DNA of 34,653 nt from positions 1-34,653 of the forward strand of contig CAIXLU010000233.1 in NCBI GenBank assembly GCA_903920315.1, read 5' to 3'. Each line of letters begins with the position of its first letter. The stretch's first letter is position 1. Below, piece by piece: positions 26,727-34,653 of the stretch. This DNA comes from an uncultured Oscillochloris sp. Its GTDB lineage: Bacteria > Chloroflexota > Chloroflexia > Chloroflexales > Chloroflexaceae. The position numbers and the translations under genes are program-made. A model generated the notes under the pieces. It was given only the letters and a program-made list of their open reading frames with translations. It had not been told where the DNA came from and did no database searches.

Positions 26727-28493
26727 TTAAACAGCAATCTGCGGGCTGCGTTGCTGGAACTTCCAGCCACCAGCGCGACCAATGATCTCGCGGGCGTTGG
26801 CCCGACTATGTTCGCTCGGAGTCCCGTCCAGCATGGCGGCCAGTTCATCAATGCGCTGCTCATCACCAAGCAGGCGCACCGCAGTGCGGGTACGGTCGCT
26901 GCTGAACTCTTTGCTAATGTGGTAGTGGGCATCGGCGAAGGCAGCCACTTGGGGCAGGTGCGTAATACAGATCACCTGGTGGTTTGTCGTGATCGCCCAG
27001 AGTTTCTGGCCAACTACCTGGCCAGCGCGTCCGCCGACGCCCACGTCAATCTCGTCAAAGATCAGGGTAGGTACTTCATCCGCCCGCGAGAGAATAGATT
27101 TGAGCGCCAGCAGCAGGCGGGCGCTCTCACCGCCGGAGGCGATGCGGGCCAGGGGCTTGAGCGGTTCGCCGGGGTTAGGCGAGATCATAAACTCGACCCG
27201 GTCAATGCCAGTTTTATCGAAGGCGACCGATGCCGCATCGGGAACCGGCAGGCCGGACTTCTCCTCTACCCGCTCCATACGCACGCTAAAGCGAATATTG
27301 GGCATAGCCAGATCACTCATCGCGCCCTCGATCATCTGGGCGAGCTGATCGCCCACGGCGCGGCGACGGCCAGAGAGTTCCAGAGCGACACGGGCCAACT
27401 CGCCCAACTGCGCCGCCTCTTGCTTCTCCAGGGCGGCAATATGCTCAGAACTGTGGGTAAGTCGCTCAATCTCGGCCTTGGCCCGGTCGGCACGATCAAT
27501 CAGGTGTGCGACATCACCGCCATACGTGCGCTGAAGATCGCGCAGCACCGTCAGCCGATCCTCAATTCGATCAATCCGGTCAGCTTCAAAGTCTAGGCTG
27601 AGGCGGTAGGAGCGCAGCGACACGGCCAGATCCTCGGCCTGATAGTGCAGGTCGTTGGCCTGGGCCGATATATGAGCCACGCTCGGATCAAGGCGGGCCA
27701 GATCCTCAAGGATACCAGCGATCTGGGCCATCGCCTCAAGCACAGGGCGACTCGCCGCCCGCCCGCCGTCGCGGCCCTCATAGAGCGCGGTGTAGGAGTC
27801 GTTGGCCAAACCCGTAATCCGCGCCGCGTTCTGCACCACCGCCCGCTCGCGCAGCAACTCCTCCTCTTCGCCGGGGCGCAGCTTCGCCGCCGCAACATCC
27901 TCGGTGAGAAAGCGCAACTCCTCAAGCCGCTCCTTCCGCCGCGACTCGCTGTGCCGCAGTTCGGCTAGGTCGTCGCGGGTGCGGCGCAGGTGACCCACCA
28001 GCTCGGCCACATGCCCGCGCAGAGGCGACAGCTCGCCAAAACGGTCGAGCATGTCGAGGTGCGTACGTGGGTTAAAGAGCGAGAGACCATCGTGCTGGCC
28101 ATGAATATCGAGCAACCGCCCGCCTACCTCACGCAGCACGCTGGTAGAGACGGCCCGCCCGTTAATGCGGGCCACGCTACGCCCGCTCTCGGCACTGATC
28201 TCACGAGCGAGGATGACCTGGCGTTCGTCCTCGTCGTACAGCCCGTACTCTTGGAGCAACGGCAGCACAGGAGTGCGATCTTCAAGACTAAAGATACCCT
28301 CGATACGTGCCCGACTACAGCCGGCCCGCACAAAGGCAACATCGGCCTTCTCGCCGCGCAGGGTACCCAGGGCATCAATGATGATTGATTTACCGGCACC
28401 TGTCTCGCCCGTGAGGACGTTAAATCCCTCTTCCAGGCGCAGATGCAACCGATCAATGATCGCGAAGTCACGGATCTGAAGCTCAAGCAGCAT
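26727..28493 (-). CDS. recN: DNA repair protein RecN
   Basis: 588 residues from the ATG at 28493, which gives the classical start MLLELQIRDFAIIDRL; upstream readings are extensions. RecN is an SMC-like ATPase that acts on double-strand breaks and holds DNA ends. Walker A GETGAGKS lies at 29-36; two coiled-coil arms fill the middle; the ABC signature is SGGESARLLLALK (about 470) and Walker B LIFDEIDVGVGG (about 500), with ITHLPQVAAFADAHYHISK near the end. Length is a little above the usual 550. No ribosome site is obvious. It is the first gene of the minus-strand row and diverges from the phage-derived genes, with 324 bases between. Confidence 0.96.
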   Translation of the reverse strand: MLLELQIRDFAIIDRLHLRLEEGFNVLTGETGAGKSIIIDALGTLRGEKADVAFVRAGCSRARIEGIFSLEDRTPVLPLLQEYGLYDEDERQVILAREISAESGRSVARINGRAVSTSVLREVGGRLLDIHGQHDGLSLFNPRTHLDMLDRFGELSPLRGHVAELVGHLRRTRDDLAELRHSESRRKERLEELRFLTEDVAAAKLRPGEEEELLRERAVVQNAARITGLANDSYTALYEGRDGGRAASRPVLEAMAQIAGILEDLARLDPSVAHISAQANDLHYQAEDLAVSLRSYRLSLDFEADRIDRIEDRLTVLRDLQRTYGGDVAHLIDRADRAKAEIERLTHSSEHIAALEKQEAAQLGELARVALELSGRRRAVGDQLAQMIEGAMSDLAMPNIRFSVRMERVEEKSGLPVPDAASVAFDKTGIDRVEFMISPNPGEPLKPLARIASGGESARLLLALKSILSRADEVPTLIFDEIDVGVGGRAGQVVGQKLWAITTNHQVICITHLPQVAAFADAHYHISKEFSSDRTRTAVRLLGDEQRIDELAAMLDGTPSEHSRANAREIIGRAGGWKFQQRSPQIAV

Positions 28494-28817
28494 GGCGTAA
28501 AACAAGCGCACGTATGAGCGAAAAGGGACACTGTCTGCATTGTACCACACCCCCGGCCCACATAAGACCACCCCCAACGGCTACCGAAAGGCATCCGTTT
28601 CCACGTGCGTGCGCCCGGTAATGCTATGAAAGCTGCCGTTTCTGCACACAGAACGACAATCCCCGCTTTAGACCGTCACAAAGCCAACCCTTCCAAGCTC
28701 TACGCGACTACGCATGACACCCCCTGACCCGCCGTTGCATACACGGTTGCATACGGTGAGACGTTACACGCGAGTGCTATCCTGGACTCGTGTCGCAACC
28801 ATAGACGCGAGGTAGGT
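28494..28817. other. Gene-free gap between recN and the phage-derived genes
   Basis: No coding region on either strand is convincing. A 9-base direct repeat (gttgcatac at 28734-28742 and 28746-28754) is the only structure noticed. This is a candidate site for the left boundary of the phage-derived segment, but no attachment core could be identified without the other end. Confidence 0.5.
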
Positions 28818-28967
28818 ATGTTTCTCTTGCAGTATGGGTTTCTCCTGTACATCGTCTTCGCCATATTCATTGTGGTTTCGCCGATCATCATCGTTGTGCA
28901 ACTGTCGAAGATTACATCTCTGCTGCGCGAGATTGCACGGAGACTACCGCCACCGCCCCGCCCGTAA
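28818..28967 (+). CDS. 49-residue membrane peptide
   Basis: The ATG at 28818 follows gaggtagg at ideal spacing. The peptide begins MFLLQYGFLLYIVFAIFIVV, one hydrophobic span to about residue 27, then a short basic-acidic helix (LSKITSLLREIARRL) and a PPPPRP end. Its position just ahead of the phage-derived module suggests a phage or membrane accessory role such as a holin partner, but nothing in the sequence proves it. The strong ribosome site and hydrophobic pattern argue against chance. Confidence 0.55.
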   Translation: MFLLQYGFLLYIVFAIFIVVSPIIIVVQLSKITSLLREIARRLPPPPRP

Positions 28968-28970
28968 CCC

Positions 28971-28999
28971 TTCACATTCGTTCGTAAACCTGCTATACT
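28971..28999 (+). promoter_or_regulatory. Strong sigma-70-type promoter
   Basis: TTCACA (28971-28976) and TATACT (28994-28999) are separated by 17 bases, with a TGN extension (tgc) just ahead of the -10. The predicted start, about 29006, coincides with the first base of the hairpin that follows. Confidence 0.65.
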
Positions 29000-29005
29000 G
29001 ACACC

Positions 29006-29048
29006 GACAGCCGTAAGGGGGGAAGCCCCATATAACGGCTGTCTTTTT
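29006..29048 (+). terminator. Intrinsic-terminator-like hairpin immediately after the promoter
   Basis: A 9-bp perfect stem, gacagccgt (29006-29014) with acggctgtc (29035-29043), encloses a smaller gggg/cccc hairpin and is followed by five T (29044-29048). Because transcription is predicted to start at its first base, the whole transcript could be a 43-nt hairpin unless read-through occurs into the phage-like genes from 29078. Confidence 0.7.
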
Positions 29049-29077
29049 GTTTCCTCCCTTGCGGCCCCCCACCATCT

Positions 29078-29440
29078 ATGGACACCGTCACGACCGAACT
29101 GACCGCCCTCGCAATTATCATCATCGGCGCGCTGGGGACTCTGGTGAAGGTTCTGGTGAACCAGATCGCGAAAAAACTAGAGGAAAACACGACTCTCACC
29201 ATCCAGGCGAAGGACGCCGCGAACGGGCAACTCAGTAGCGTGATTGCCCAGCTTGCCGCCGAGCGCAATATTGTCACTGGCCTGCGAGCGGTTGTGCGGG
29301 AACGAGACGATAGGATCGCCTACATCATTGCCCGGTACCCCGCCGTAGAGTCATTGATGCGTGACTACAGCGACCGCCGCGCTACACGTGCTACGGATTC
29401 TGATGTGATCGCCGCCGAGCAGCATTTATTGAGCGAATAA
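29078..29440 (+). CDS. Phage-type membrane/coiled-coil protein
   Basis: 120 residues from the ATG at 29078. One hydrophobic segment (about 8-28, LTALAIIIIGALGTLVKVLV) is followed by a charged coiled-coil stretch (about 28-75). Small proteins of this design are common in phage lysis or tail regions (XhlA-like or holin-like), so a lysis or membrane role is plausible. It is the first gene after the promoter and hairpin. No clear ribosome site precedes it. Confidence 0.6.
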   Translation: MDTVTTELTALAIIIIGALGTLVKVLVNQIAKKLEENTTLTIQAKDAANGQLSSVIAQLAAERNIVTGLRAVVRERDDRIAYIIARYPAVESLMRDYSDRRATRATDSDVIAAEQHLLSE

Positions 29441-29505
29441 CTAGGGTTCTACTCCGTCCGGCCGGCGGAGAGAGACATATAGCATAGCAGTAGCAGGAGG
29501 TTCTC

Positions 29506-29778
29506 ATGGCCCTCTCCGAAATTCAGTTCACGGTGCTGTTCCTAGGCGCGTTTGGTCAGTCGGTAGAGGATGCCGGTCTGGAACTGGACACGTCCGGTGC
29601 TAGGATAGTTGCCCGCAAAGGGGAGCATGTCGTGTCGCTCCTCGTCGTGCAGGACAAGGCGCTTGAATGGCAGGTGGACGGCACCACGCTGCACGCCTTC
29701 GAGGTCAACGGGCGCGACGTAAAGAGCTTGGCCCGCAAATCGGCGGCGATGGGGAAGCTCCTGGAAGCCCTCCAATAA
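29506..29778 (+). CDS. Small phage-module protein of unknown function
   Basis: 90 residues; ATG at 29506 with a strong aggagg site. It is beta-rich in the middle (DTSGARIVARKGEHVVSLLVV) with a helical C-terminus (KSLARKSAAMGKLLEALQ). I do not recognise a family. Its location between other phage-type genes suggests a virion or tail accessory protein. Confidence 0.6.
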   Translation: MALSEIQFTVLFLGAFGQSVEDAGLELDTSGARIVARKGEHVVSLLVVQDKALEWQVDGTTLHAFEVNGRDVKSLARKSAAMGKLLEALQ

Positions 29779-29786
29779 GCCCCCCG

Positions 29787-29813
29787 GAAAATCGCGCATG
29801 TGCGCCTTTTTTC
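29787..29813 (+). terminator. Possible intrinsic terminator
   Basis: gcgca (29794-29798) and tgcgc (29801-29805) form a short GC-rich stem, and a run of six T follows at 29807-29812. A weak upstream aaaa pairs with that T-run. It lies between two phage-type genes, where it could set expression ratios. Confidence 0.45.
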
Positions 29814-29835
29814 TCTACCCTAGAAGGAGTCTTGT

Positions 29836-30363
29836 ATGGCCTTCGTCAACGGTGCCAAAACCGTCACATTCACGTTCCAGGATGACGACCTCGCGCAGTC
29901 GAGCATCAGCATCAAGCTCACCCCGGCCACCACGCTCGACGCCGCCTATGCCTTCGCATCCCAGATGGTGACCCTCATCGCCGCCGTGTCGGATTGTGCG
30001 CTCCAGAAGTACAGCGTCTCGGGCGAGATCTACGACGATACCTACCCGCTTGGGGCCGCAGGCTCCGATGTGGAGGACAAGGGTGTTTTGACCATCCGCA
30101 CGGTTGACAACAACACCACCACCCTGAGTTGGCCTGGTATCAAGGAGTCGCTGCTCATCAACACCATCACTCCTCCCGGCACCTATATCGACCTCGTGAA
30201 TGTCAACGTCGCGGCCCTCGGTACCGCCCTGCTGAATGGCATTTCGGCGGGCGTCCTGGGCATTGTCCAGCCCGCCAATCGGAACGGCCAGGACTTCCTG
30301 AGCATCAAGGAAGCCTATAAGCAGAATCGGGGCAGCCAGAAGAGCCGCCAGTACAAGGGCTAG
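29836..30363 (+). CDS. Phage structural-type protein, paralogue of the next gene
   Basis: 175 residues; ATG at 29836 with agaaggag upstream. It starts MAFVNGAKTVTFTFQDDDLAQSSISIKL and contains TLIAAVSDCALQKY. The following gene has the equivalent FRDDDGAESEHRLKL and SLIAAVSDCALYRM, so the pair derives from an old tandem duplication. Compact beta-rich proteins of this size in tail modules are often tube, spacer or baseplate components; the precise role is not known. Confidence 0.65.
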   Translation: MAFVNGAKTVTFTFQDDDLAQSSISIKLTPATTLDAAYAFASQMVTLIAAVSDCALQKYSVSGEIYDDTYPLGAAGSDVEDKGVLTIRTVDNNTTTLSWPGIKESLLINTITPPGTYIDLVNVNVAALGTALLNGISAGVLGIVQPANRNGQDFLSIKEAYKQNRGSQKSRQYKG

Positions 30364-30370
30364 TCGCTTC

Positions 30371-30910
30371 GTGGCGTGGAAACCCGACCCCATCGTCAAC
30401 GTCATCCTGTGCTTTCGGGATGACGACGGCGCGGAAAGTGAGCATCGTTTGAAGTTGCCACTTTCCGCGCTGCCAGCGGCGGAAGCCTTTGTGCTGGACT
30501 ATGCCAGCCTGATCGCCGCCGTGTCGGATTGCGCCCTCTACCGGATGCGTACAACCCTGGTCTGTAAGGACGATGGTTCCCAGGTTGCCGCCGTGGGCAG
30601 CAACGCCAAACGTCAGAGCGTATTGCTGTTTGAAACGGAGTCTCCTGGGCAGATCTATGTGATCGCCGTGCCTGGGCTGATCGTCTCACGCCTGATGCAA
30701 ATCGGCCCGTATGCACAGGTACAGCTTGACCCCTCCGATAGCGCTATCAGCGCCTTGGTTACGCTCCTGGTCAATGGGAGCGCGGGGGCGCGGCCCGTCG
30801 CTCCGTGGAACGCGACCGATGGCGGGGACAGTGCGTTTGACTGGGCCGGAGTGCCGCTGCTGCGACTACAAACCGCCTATTGGGGCTATGAGCCACCCGA
30901 ATGGCAGTAA
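30371..30910 (+). CDS. Phage structural-type protein, paralogue of the previous gene
   Basis: 179 residues from a GTG at 30371, 7 bases after the previous stop. It shares the DDD-containing opening and the LIAAVSDCAL core with its neighbour but diverges afterwards, ending in LLRLQTAYWGYEPPEWQ. The next gene's ATG lies inside its last codons (10-base overlap), showing tight coupling. Confidence 0.65.
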   Translation: MAWKPDPIVNVILCFRDDDGAESEHRLKLPLSALPAAEAFVLDYASLIAAVSDCALYRMRTTLVCKDDGSQVAAVGSNAKRQSVLLFETESPGQIYVIAVPGLIVSRLMQIGPYAQVQLDPSDSAISALVTLLVNGSAGARPVAPWNATDGGDSAFDWAGVPLLRLQTAYWGYEPPEWQ

Positions 30911-31773
30911 AATATCACTTCCCGCCCGCGTACACGCCCAACGGCGACCATGCGCTGCTCTGCGTCCCGGTAACCTTTATCCCCTTCTTCCGGCGCTTTT
31001 TCGAGGGTATGGAGCACGAGTCGCGCTGGGCTACCCGTGACGACTGGTATCAGGCGTATCAGGTCTTTGCCGAAATGGAGGCGTGTATGATGAGCGGATG
31101 CGTTGACCGAATTGTCGAGATGCAGGAGCGCACATACCGCCTGTTGGACGCCGCACTCAATGGCACGGCCTACACGGTGGACTCCCCGGCCACGCCCACA
31201 ACCCTGGCGGTTGTCTCTCCGGACATCCCCGCTGCGCCGGGTCTCCCCAACGGCATCACCGCTGGCCTACGAAAACAACTCCTAGACGCGCAGGGCATCA
31301 TGCCGTCAGGCTGGCCGTTTGGGATGGGGGACAAACTGGCAACAACAGCGGATATGGTCAAAGCTCTCAAAGCGGCAAGTCCGAGCGAAATCACCCGTGC
31401 GAAAGAGACAATAACCGGTTTGACCGAACTTGCACAGGGCGCAACGATTCTCGGAACAATCGGCCAGTTTCTGGAAGACGGGGCAGGTGTGACGGCAGAG
31501 GGTGGACTTTTACTGACAACGCTGGTGGCTACAGCGGGACAAATCGCCGCCGCAGCCAAACAGGAAACCATGATGTGGAGGCTGATTGACACATTGGATG
31601 GCGGCGGCCTGTGGGCACCATCTACCAACGTGATTGCCGAGCTGGTCAAGGCGAATGAAACGCTCGTGGCAAAACTGGATCGCCTCATCACCAGCCTAGA
31701 CGGCGGCGCAACCCCGGCCCCCAGCGGCAACATCTTGTCTGATCTGGATGCTATCAACACCAAACTGGTATGA
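30901..31773 (+). CDS. Phage tail-associated protein
   Basis: 290 residues. The N-terminal part (HFPPAYTPNGDHALLCVPVTFIPFFRRFFEGMEHESRWATRDDWYQAYQVF) matches a segment that I associate with phage tail or host-attachment proteins, in which a tryptophan-rich helix pair follows a proline motif. The rest is Ala/Thr-rich helix with no known domain, ending in NILSDLDAINTKLV. It overlaps the next gene in an ATGA. Confidence 0.55.
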   Translation: MAVKYHFPPAYTPNGDHALLCVPVTFIPFFRRFFEGMEHESRWATRDDWYQAYQVFAEMEACMMSGCVDRIVEMQERTYRLLDAALNGTAYTVDSPATPTTLAVVSPDIPAAPGLPNGITAGLRKQLLDAQGIMPSGWPFGMGDKLATTADMVKALKAASPSEITRAKETITGLTELAQGATILGTIGQFLEDGAGVTAEGGLLLTTLVATAGQIAAAAKQETMMWRLIDTLDGGGLWAPSTNVIAELVKANETLVAKLDRLITSLDGGATPAPSGNILSDLDAINTKLV

Positions 31774-33329
31774 GCAACCTCACTGAAAAGTTTGCCGCGC
31801 TGGATCAGGCGAATGCCATACGCCATGCTGAACTCATGGCTAAACTGGACACGCTGGCGGGAACTGCGTCTCTAGCCAAGATTTACGATGAAATCGTCGC
31901 CATGCGAGGCACCGGCGGCCCGGAAACAACTATTCGCAGTATCAATCAATCGCTGTGGAACCTGGCCGGAACCGCGCCGGGTGCCAGCCTCCTGCAATTA
32001 CTGAATGAGATTACCGCGATGCGTGGCACTGGGGGGCCGGAAACAACCATCCGTAGCATTAACCAATCCCTGTGGAACTTGGCCGGAACCGCGCCTGGTG
32101 CCAGTCTCCTGCAACTCAAAACAGCCATTGAGTCTCTGGACTCGGGAATATCCAGCGTCGCAAGCAACACATCAGGTGTGGCGAGCAATACATCTACGCT
32201 CAGTGCCACAAAAGACCTGATAGATCGACTACTTCAGCAGTTTGACACCGCCATTGTTACGCCTACCATGAAAGATTTGCTCCTCCTGGTCAAAGATGGT
32301 GTGGACGCGATTGAAGCCAACACGGGCGCAATTGCCGCCGATACGGGAGTCATCGTCACCAACACGGGGACGATTGCCACCAACACGGGGACGATTGCCA
32401 CCAACACGGGCGAAATTGCGGGGAATACCGGCAATCCGCTCAACACATTGCCACCCGACTGCTGTGCGGTGCCGATCGTAAGTACGGGGAATTTCTTCCA
32501 AGACACGACCGCAATATTCATTACTCCTGTCACCATTGCCACATGGCCGGAAACGCTAGGCGGCGACTTCACCGTAGATTTCGACATCATCGCAGCGGGA
32601 TATACAACTGTACACTGCGCAAACTGGACAAACTACCGTATCTATGTCGCCAGCAAAGCGGACTCGTTTGGGGTTATTCCGGGGAGAGGAGAGCGTTACG
32701 CCTGTAATCAGTGGGTCACTCTCTCGATACCTGAGTCTGGGCTGCTTACCGGCGCAGAGTTTAACGTAGACAGGGGAAATAGCCTGAAGGTCTACATCTG
32801 TGACTGCGACCCAGGAGGTTCGCCGCCCCCTACAAACCCTAACGAGCGCCGGAATGCAGATCCAGGAACCTGCACCGGCGTCGGGGCCGTCTACAACGCA
32901 CGCATCACGGACTTTGTTGAGGGGGGGACATTCCTAGCGAATGGTGTGGAATACACCCGCTATTATGTTGTACCCAATGTTCCGGGCTACATAATACCCT
33001 CTTCCGTACCAGGAGTTTTCGGATGCGATCCAAGCATGCCTGACGTTGTGACAGGCGATTATTCGGCTGGTTATTTTGTGCATATGTGCTGTAGTTTCGA
33101 TTTTACCGGGAATGAGGTCTATCCGACATGGGGAGAGTGGATGTCGGATGATCCGAATGATGCTATCGCCTATCCCCTCAAACCAATGAGTGAAAAGTTT
33201 CTCCTTGAATTCGCCATGCCTGCATGGAGAAATTCATATACACAGTATCTAAAACAATACGGGTCCATCGTCTTTGCTGCGCCCACGGGTCTTGGAATGC
33301 CCGCAAATGTGTTTTTAACAATACGATGA
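31770..33329 (+). CDS. Phage tail fibre-like protein with internal repeats
   Basis: 519 residues. Residues about 39-116 are two 39-residue direct repeats (AMRGTGGPETTIRSINQSLW...). From about 187 to 222 runs a 7-residue repeat of the IATNTGT type (five units), which suggests a trimeric stalk. The C-terminal 300 residues are a compact beta-rich region with paired cysteines (DCCAVP, CDCDPGG, MCCSFDF). This shape (stalk repeat then globular knob) fits a tail fibre or spike. It starts by ATGA overlap and ends by ATGA overlap with the next gene. Confidence 0.7.
   Translation: MSNLTEKFAALDQANAIRHAELMAKLDTLAGTASLAKIYDEIVAMRGTGGPETTIRSINQSLWNLAGTAPGASLLQLLNEITAMRGTGGPETTIRSINQSLWNLAGTAPGASLLQLKTAIESLDSGISSVASNTSGVASNTSTLSATKDLIDRLLQQFDTAIVTPTMKDLLLLVKDGVDAIEANTGAIAADTGVIVTNTGTIATNTGTIATNTGEIAGNTGNPLNTLPPDCCAVPIVSTGNFFQDTTAIFITPVTIATWPETLGGDFTVDFDIIAAGYTTVHCANWTNYRIYVASKADSFGVIPGRGERYACNQWVTLSIPESGLLTGAEFNVDRGNSLKVYICDCDPGGSPPPTNPNERRNADPGTCTGVGAVYNARITDFVEGGTFLANGVEYTRYYVVPNVPGYIIPSSVPGVFGCDPSMPDVVTGDYSAGYFVHMCCSFDFTGNEVYPTWGEWMSDDPNDAIAYPLKPMSEKFLLEFAMPAWRNSYTQYLKQYGSIVFAAPTGLGMPANVFLTIR
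31884..32117 (+). repeat. 117-bp tandem duplication within the fibre gene
   Basis: 31884-32000 and 32001-32117 encode nearly identical 39-residue units; differences are mostly synonymous, so selection has kept the protein repeat. The 21-base repeat around 32355-32435 in the same gene gives the IATNTGT units. Confidence 0.9.
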
Positions 33330-34282
33330 GCAACATCTACGTTGACAAATTAAACGAAGCGATAACCGTGCTGGGAGGGGAACCTGTGGCCGATCCAGCG
33401 GGTAACGTGTACGTCGCCAAGCTGGATGAGGTGATCGCCAGCCTGAGCCTGACGGCACTTCGTGACCAGATAGCACGCGATAGAGCTGCTATTTTTAATA
33501 ATGACGGCAACCCTCACATCCAAAATACCGATTTTAATGCCCTTCCAAATACCTACGCGGCGCATTATGTGTCCAATGGCTACGGGAATACTCCTGTCTC
33601 AAATGGTCCCCCGTTGGCGACAGCATCACACTTCTATGGCTTTACGTTGGGACTAGGGACGCCGCACGAGACTTCTTCTTATTCCAGCCAAATCTACTGG
33701 CCTCGTACCGGCAGCCCGTATCTCAGCGTGAGATTTCGTGAGAACGGATCATGGACAAGCTGGAGCAAGATGTATGCGGGCTATGCGGACGCGGCACCGT
33801 GGAGTGGTATCACAGGAAAGCCTAATACCCTCGCAGGGTATGGTATTACCGATGGTGTCACTTCGGCGGGGAGTGTGGCCTATGCCACGAACGCGGGTAA
33901 CTCTGCGACAACTTCGCAGACGACGTTTAGTCATCTATCTCTCTATCAGGCTGGTGTCTCCGATGTATCCCTACAAATCAGCGAAAATGGCACGTTACGC
34001 GGGTCGCTACTGTATGCGGGTGTGTCGGGTGGGTATTTCGGATTTGTCAATTATAAAGTAGGATCTCCTGTTAGATTTTTTACATCGTATGCGTCGGCAG
34101 CAGACGGAAATCCGCTCATCATATATCCAACAGGAGAAGTGAGCGCAATATATCTCAGCAGTATAGGATTGGGATATAGATGGCAGCTTGGTACGGCGCA
34201 GGCCACCGCCGATGCGGTCTCGAATGGATATGTAACCGTGTGGATTAATGACGTTGCGTATAAACTCATGACGAGGGCATAA
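33326..34282 (+). CDS. Phage tail fibre protein with pyocin-knob-like domain
   Basis: 318 residues from the ATG at 33326, which overlaps the upstream stop (ATGA). Two short repeats open it (NIYVDKLNEAITVLGG and NVYVAKLDEVIASLSL). Residues about 75-155 fit the knob domain of phage tail fibres, with YLSVRFRENGSWTSWSKM. Then TGKPNTLAGYGITDGV is the classic tail-fibre repeat that links shaft and tip. The C-terminal part is serine/glycine-rich beta structure. It probably contributes to host recognition. AT content rises in its second half compared with the host genes. Confidence 0.8.
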   Translation: MSNIYVDKLNEAITVLGGEPVADPAGNVYVAKLDEVIASLSLTALRDQIARDRAAIFNNDGNPHIQNTDFNALPNTYAAHYVSNGYGNTPVSNGPPLATASHFYGFTLGLGTPHETSSYSSQIYWPRTGSPYLSVRFRENGSWTSWSKMYAGYADAAPWSGITGKPNTLAGYGITDGVTSAGSVAYATNAGNSATTSQTTFSHLSLYQAGVSDVSLQISENGTLRGSLLYAGVSGGYFGFVNYKVGSPVRFFTSYASAADGNPLIIYPTGEVSAIYLSSIGLGYRWQLGTAQATADAVSNGYVTVWINDVAYKLMTRA

Positions 34283-34283
34283 T

Positions 34284-34653
34284 ATGATTCCGTATTTTTC
34301 CACTCCGAACACGATCACTGTAGAGGCAAACGTCGTGACGATTAGCTCTGCAAATGCACAGTCATCGTACACGTTCACCGACGAAACGACGGCCAACGCT
34401 TTCGCTGCTATTGCGAGGGAGAGTATCGTAGGCGCACAGGAATGGTACGCAGGGGTCAAGGCGTTGTTCCGTCAACTCGAAACGCTGCTTGCCGAAGCTG
34501 GCCGCTTGGAGTTGGTCTACAACTCCAATGGGTTGTTCGATTTAACGATGGCTACTCCCACAGGCACCAACGTTCCTGGTATGAACGTCCCTGCATTGCG
34601 TAGTCTCGTCGTCGGTTCGCTGATGCAGAATCTATCGGTATTTCTCGATGAGG
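34284..34653 (+). CDS. Phage-module protein, partial (runs off the window)
   Basis: The ATG at 34284 comes immediately after the fibre stop and the frame stays open to the window edge (at least 123 residues). It begins MIPYFSTPNTITVEANVVTISS and later has ESIVGAQEWYAGVKALFRQLETL and MATPTGTNVPGMNVPALRSLVVGSL. No family was recognised. The tight spacing to the fibre gene suggests co-translation, and a fibre chaperone or further tip protein is a guess from position. Confidence 0.6.
   Translation, partial: MIPYFSTPNTITVEANVVTISSANAQSSYTFTDETTANAFAAIARESIVGAQEWYAGVKALFRQLETLLAEAGRLELVYNSNGLFDLTMATPTGTNVPGMNVPALRSLVVGSLMQNLSVFLDE

Noticed and set aside
28700-28975. 91-codon minus-strand frame opposite the small membrane peptide
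   Set aside because: No ribosome site or domain, and the plus-strand peptide has a strong ribosome site and a clean hydrophobic pattern.

Overview
The window looks like a chromosomal segment of a Chloroflexota bacterium, probably a Chloroflexales filament of the Oscillochloris/Chloroflexus type. This is an inference from gene content and style: three secreted proteins end in a FLPLV/YLPLV-type tail after low-complexity or Pro/Thr linkers, there is a TPR-CHAT protein operon, an F420/LLM-type oxidoreductase, GC-rich codons and many short palindromes and heptamer repeats. No rRNA, tRNA or CRISPR array was recognised.

Layout. (1) 1-2000: a palindromic element and a small broken gene, then an IscB RNA-guided nuclease (575-1873) with a structured upstream RNA region (omega RNA / HEARO type) and hairpin-rich ends; no transposase is present. 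(2) 2000-5005: a nucleotidyltransferase fragment cut by a 68-bp repeat that recurs at 14143, a SEC-C protein, and a 5'-truncated clostripain-family (C11) peptidase overlapping it. (3) 5259-9903, minus strand: a possible operon of antitoxin-like protein, sigma-70-like factor, putative anti-sigma/regulator and a 909-residue TPR-CHAT protease. (4) 10098-15661, plus strand: a protein with two LuxR-type HTH domains, a 1144-residue secreted protein (M23 peptidase, beta-propeller, cohesin-dockerin-cohesin) and a secreted GH5 glycosidase. (5) 15915-18264 minus: an LLM/F420-type oxidoreductase and a vWA protein, divergent from an orphan ParA-like ATPase with a C-terminal zinc ribbon. (6) 19631-28493 minus: recN, a large O-antigen-ligase-like/TPR membrane protein coupled to a WecA/TagO-like phosphoglycosyltransferase, tgt, and two uncharacterised genes. 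(7) 28818-34653 plus: a phage-derived tail/fibre module starting with a strong promoter and a terminator-like hairpin; it runs off the end of the window.

Two themes stand out. First, several unrelated heptanucleotide tandem repeats sit at gene 3' ends, and in two genes they supply the stop codon. Second, the sigma factor, regulator and TPR-CHAT protease set resembles the protease and sigma-factor branch of type III-E CRISPR (Csx29, Csx30, sigma factor) but has no CRISPR. This trio and the IscB locus are the best candidates for interesting biology here.
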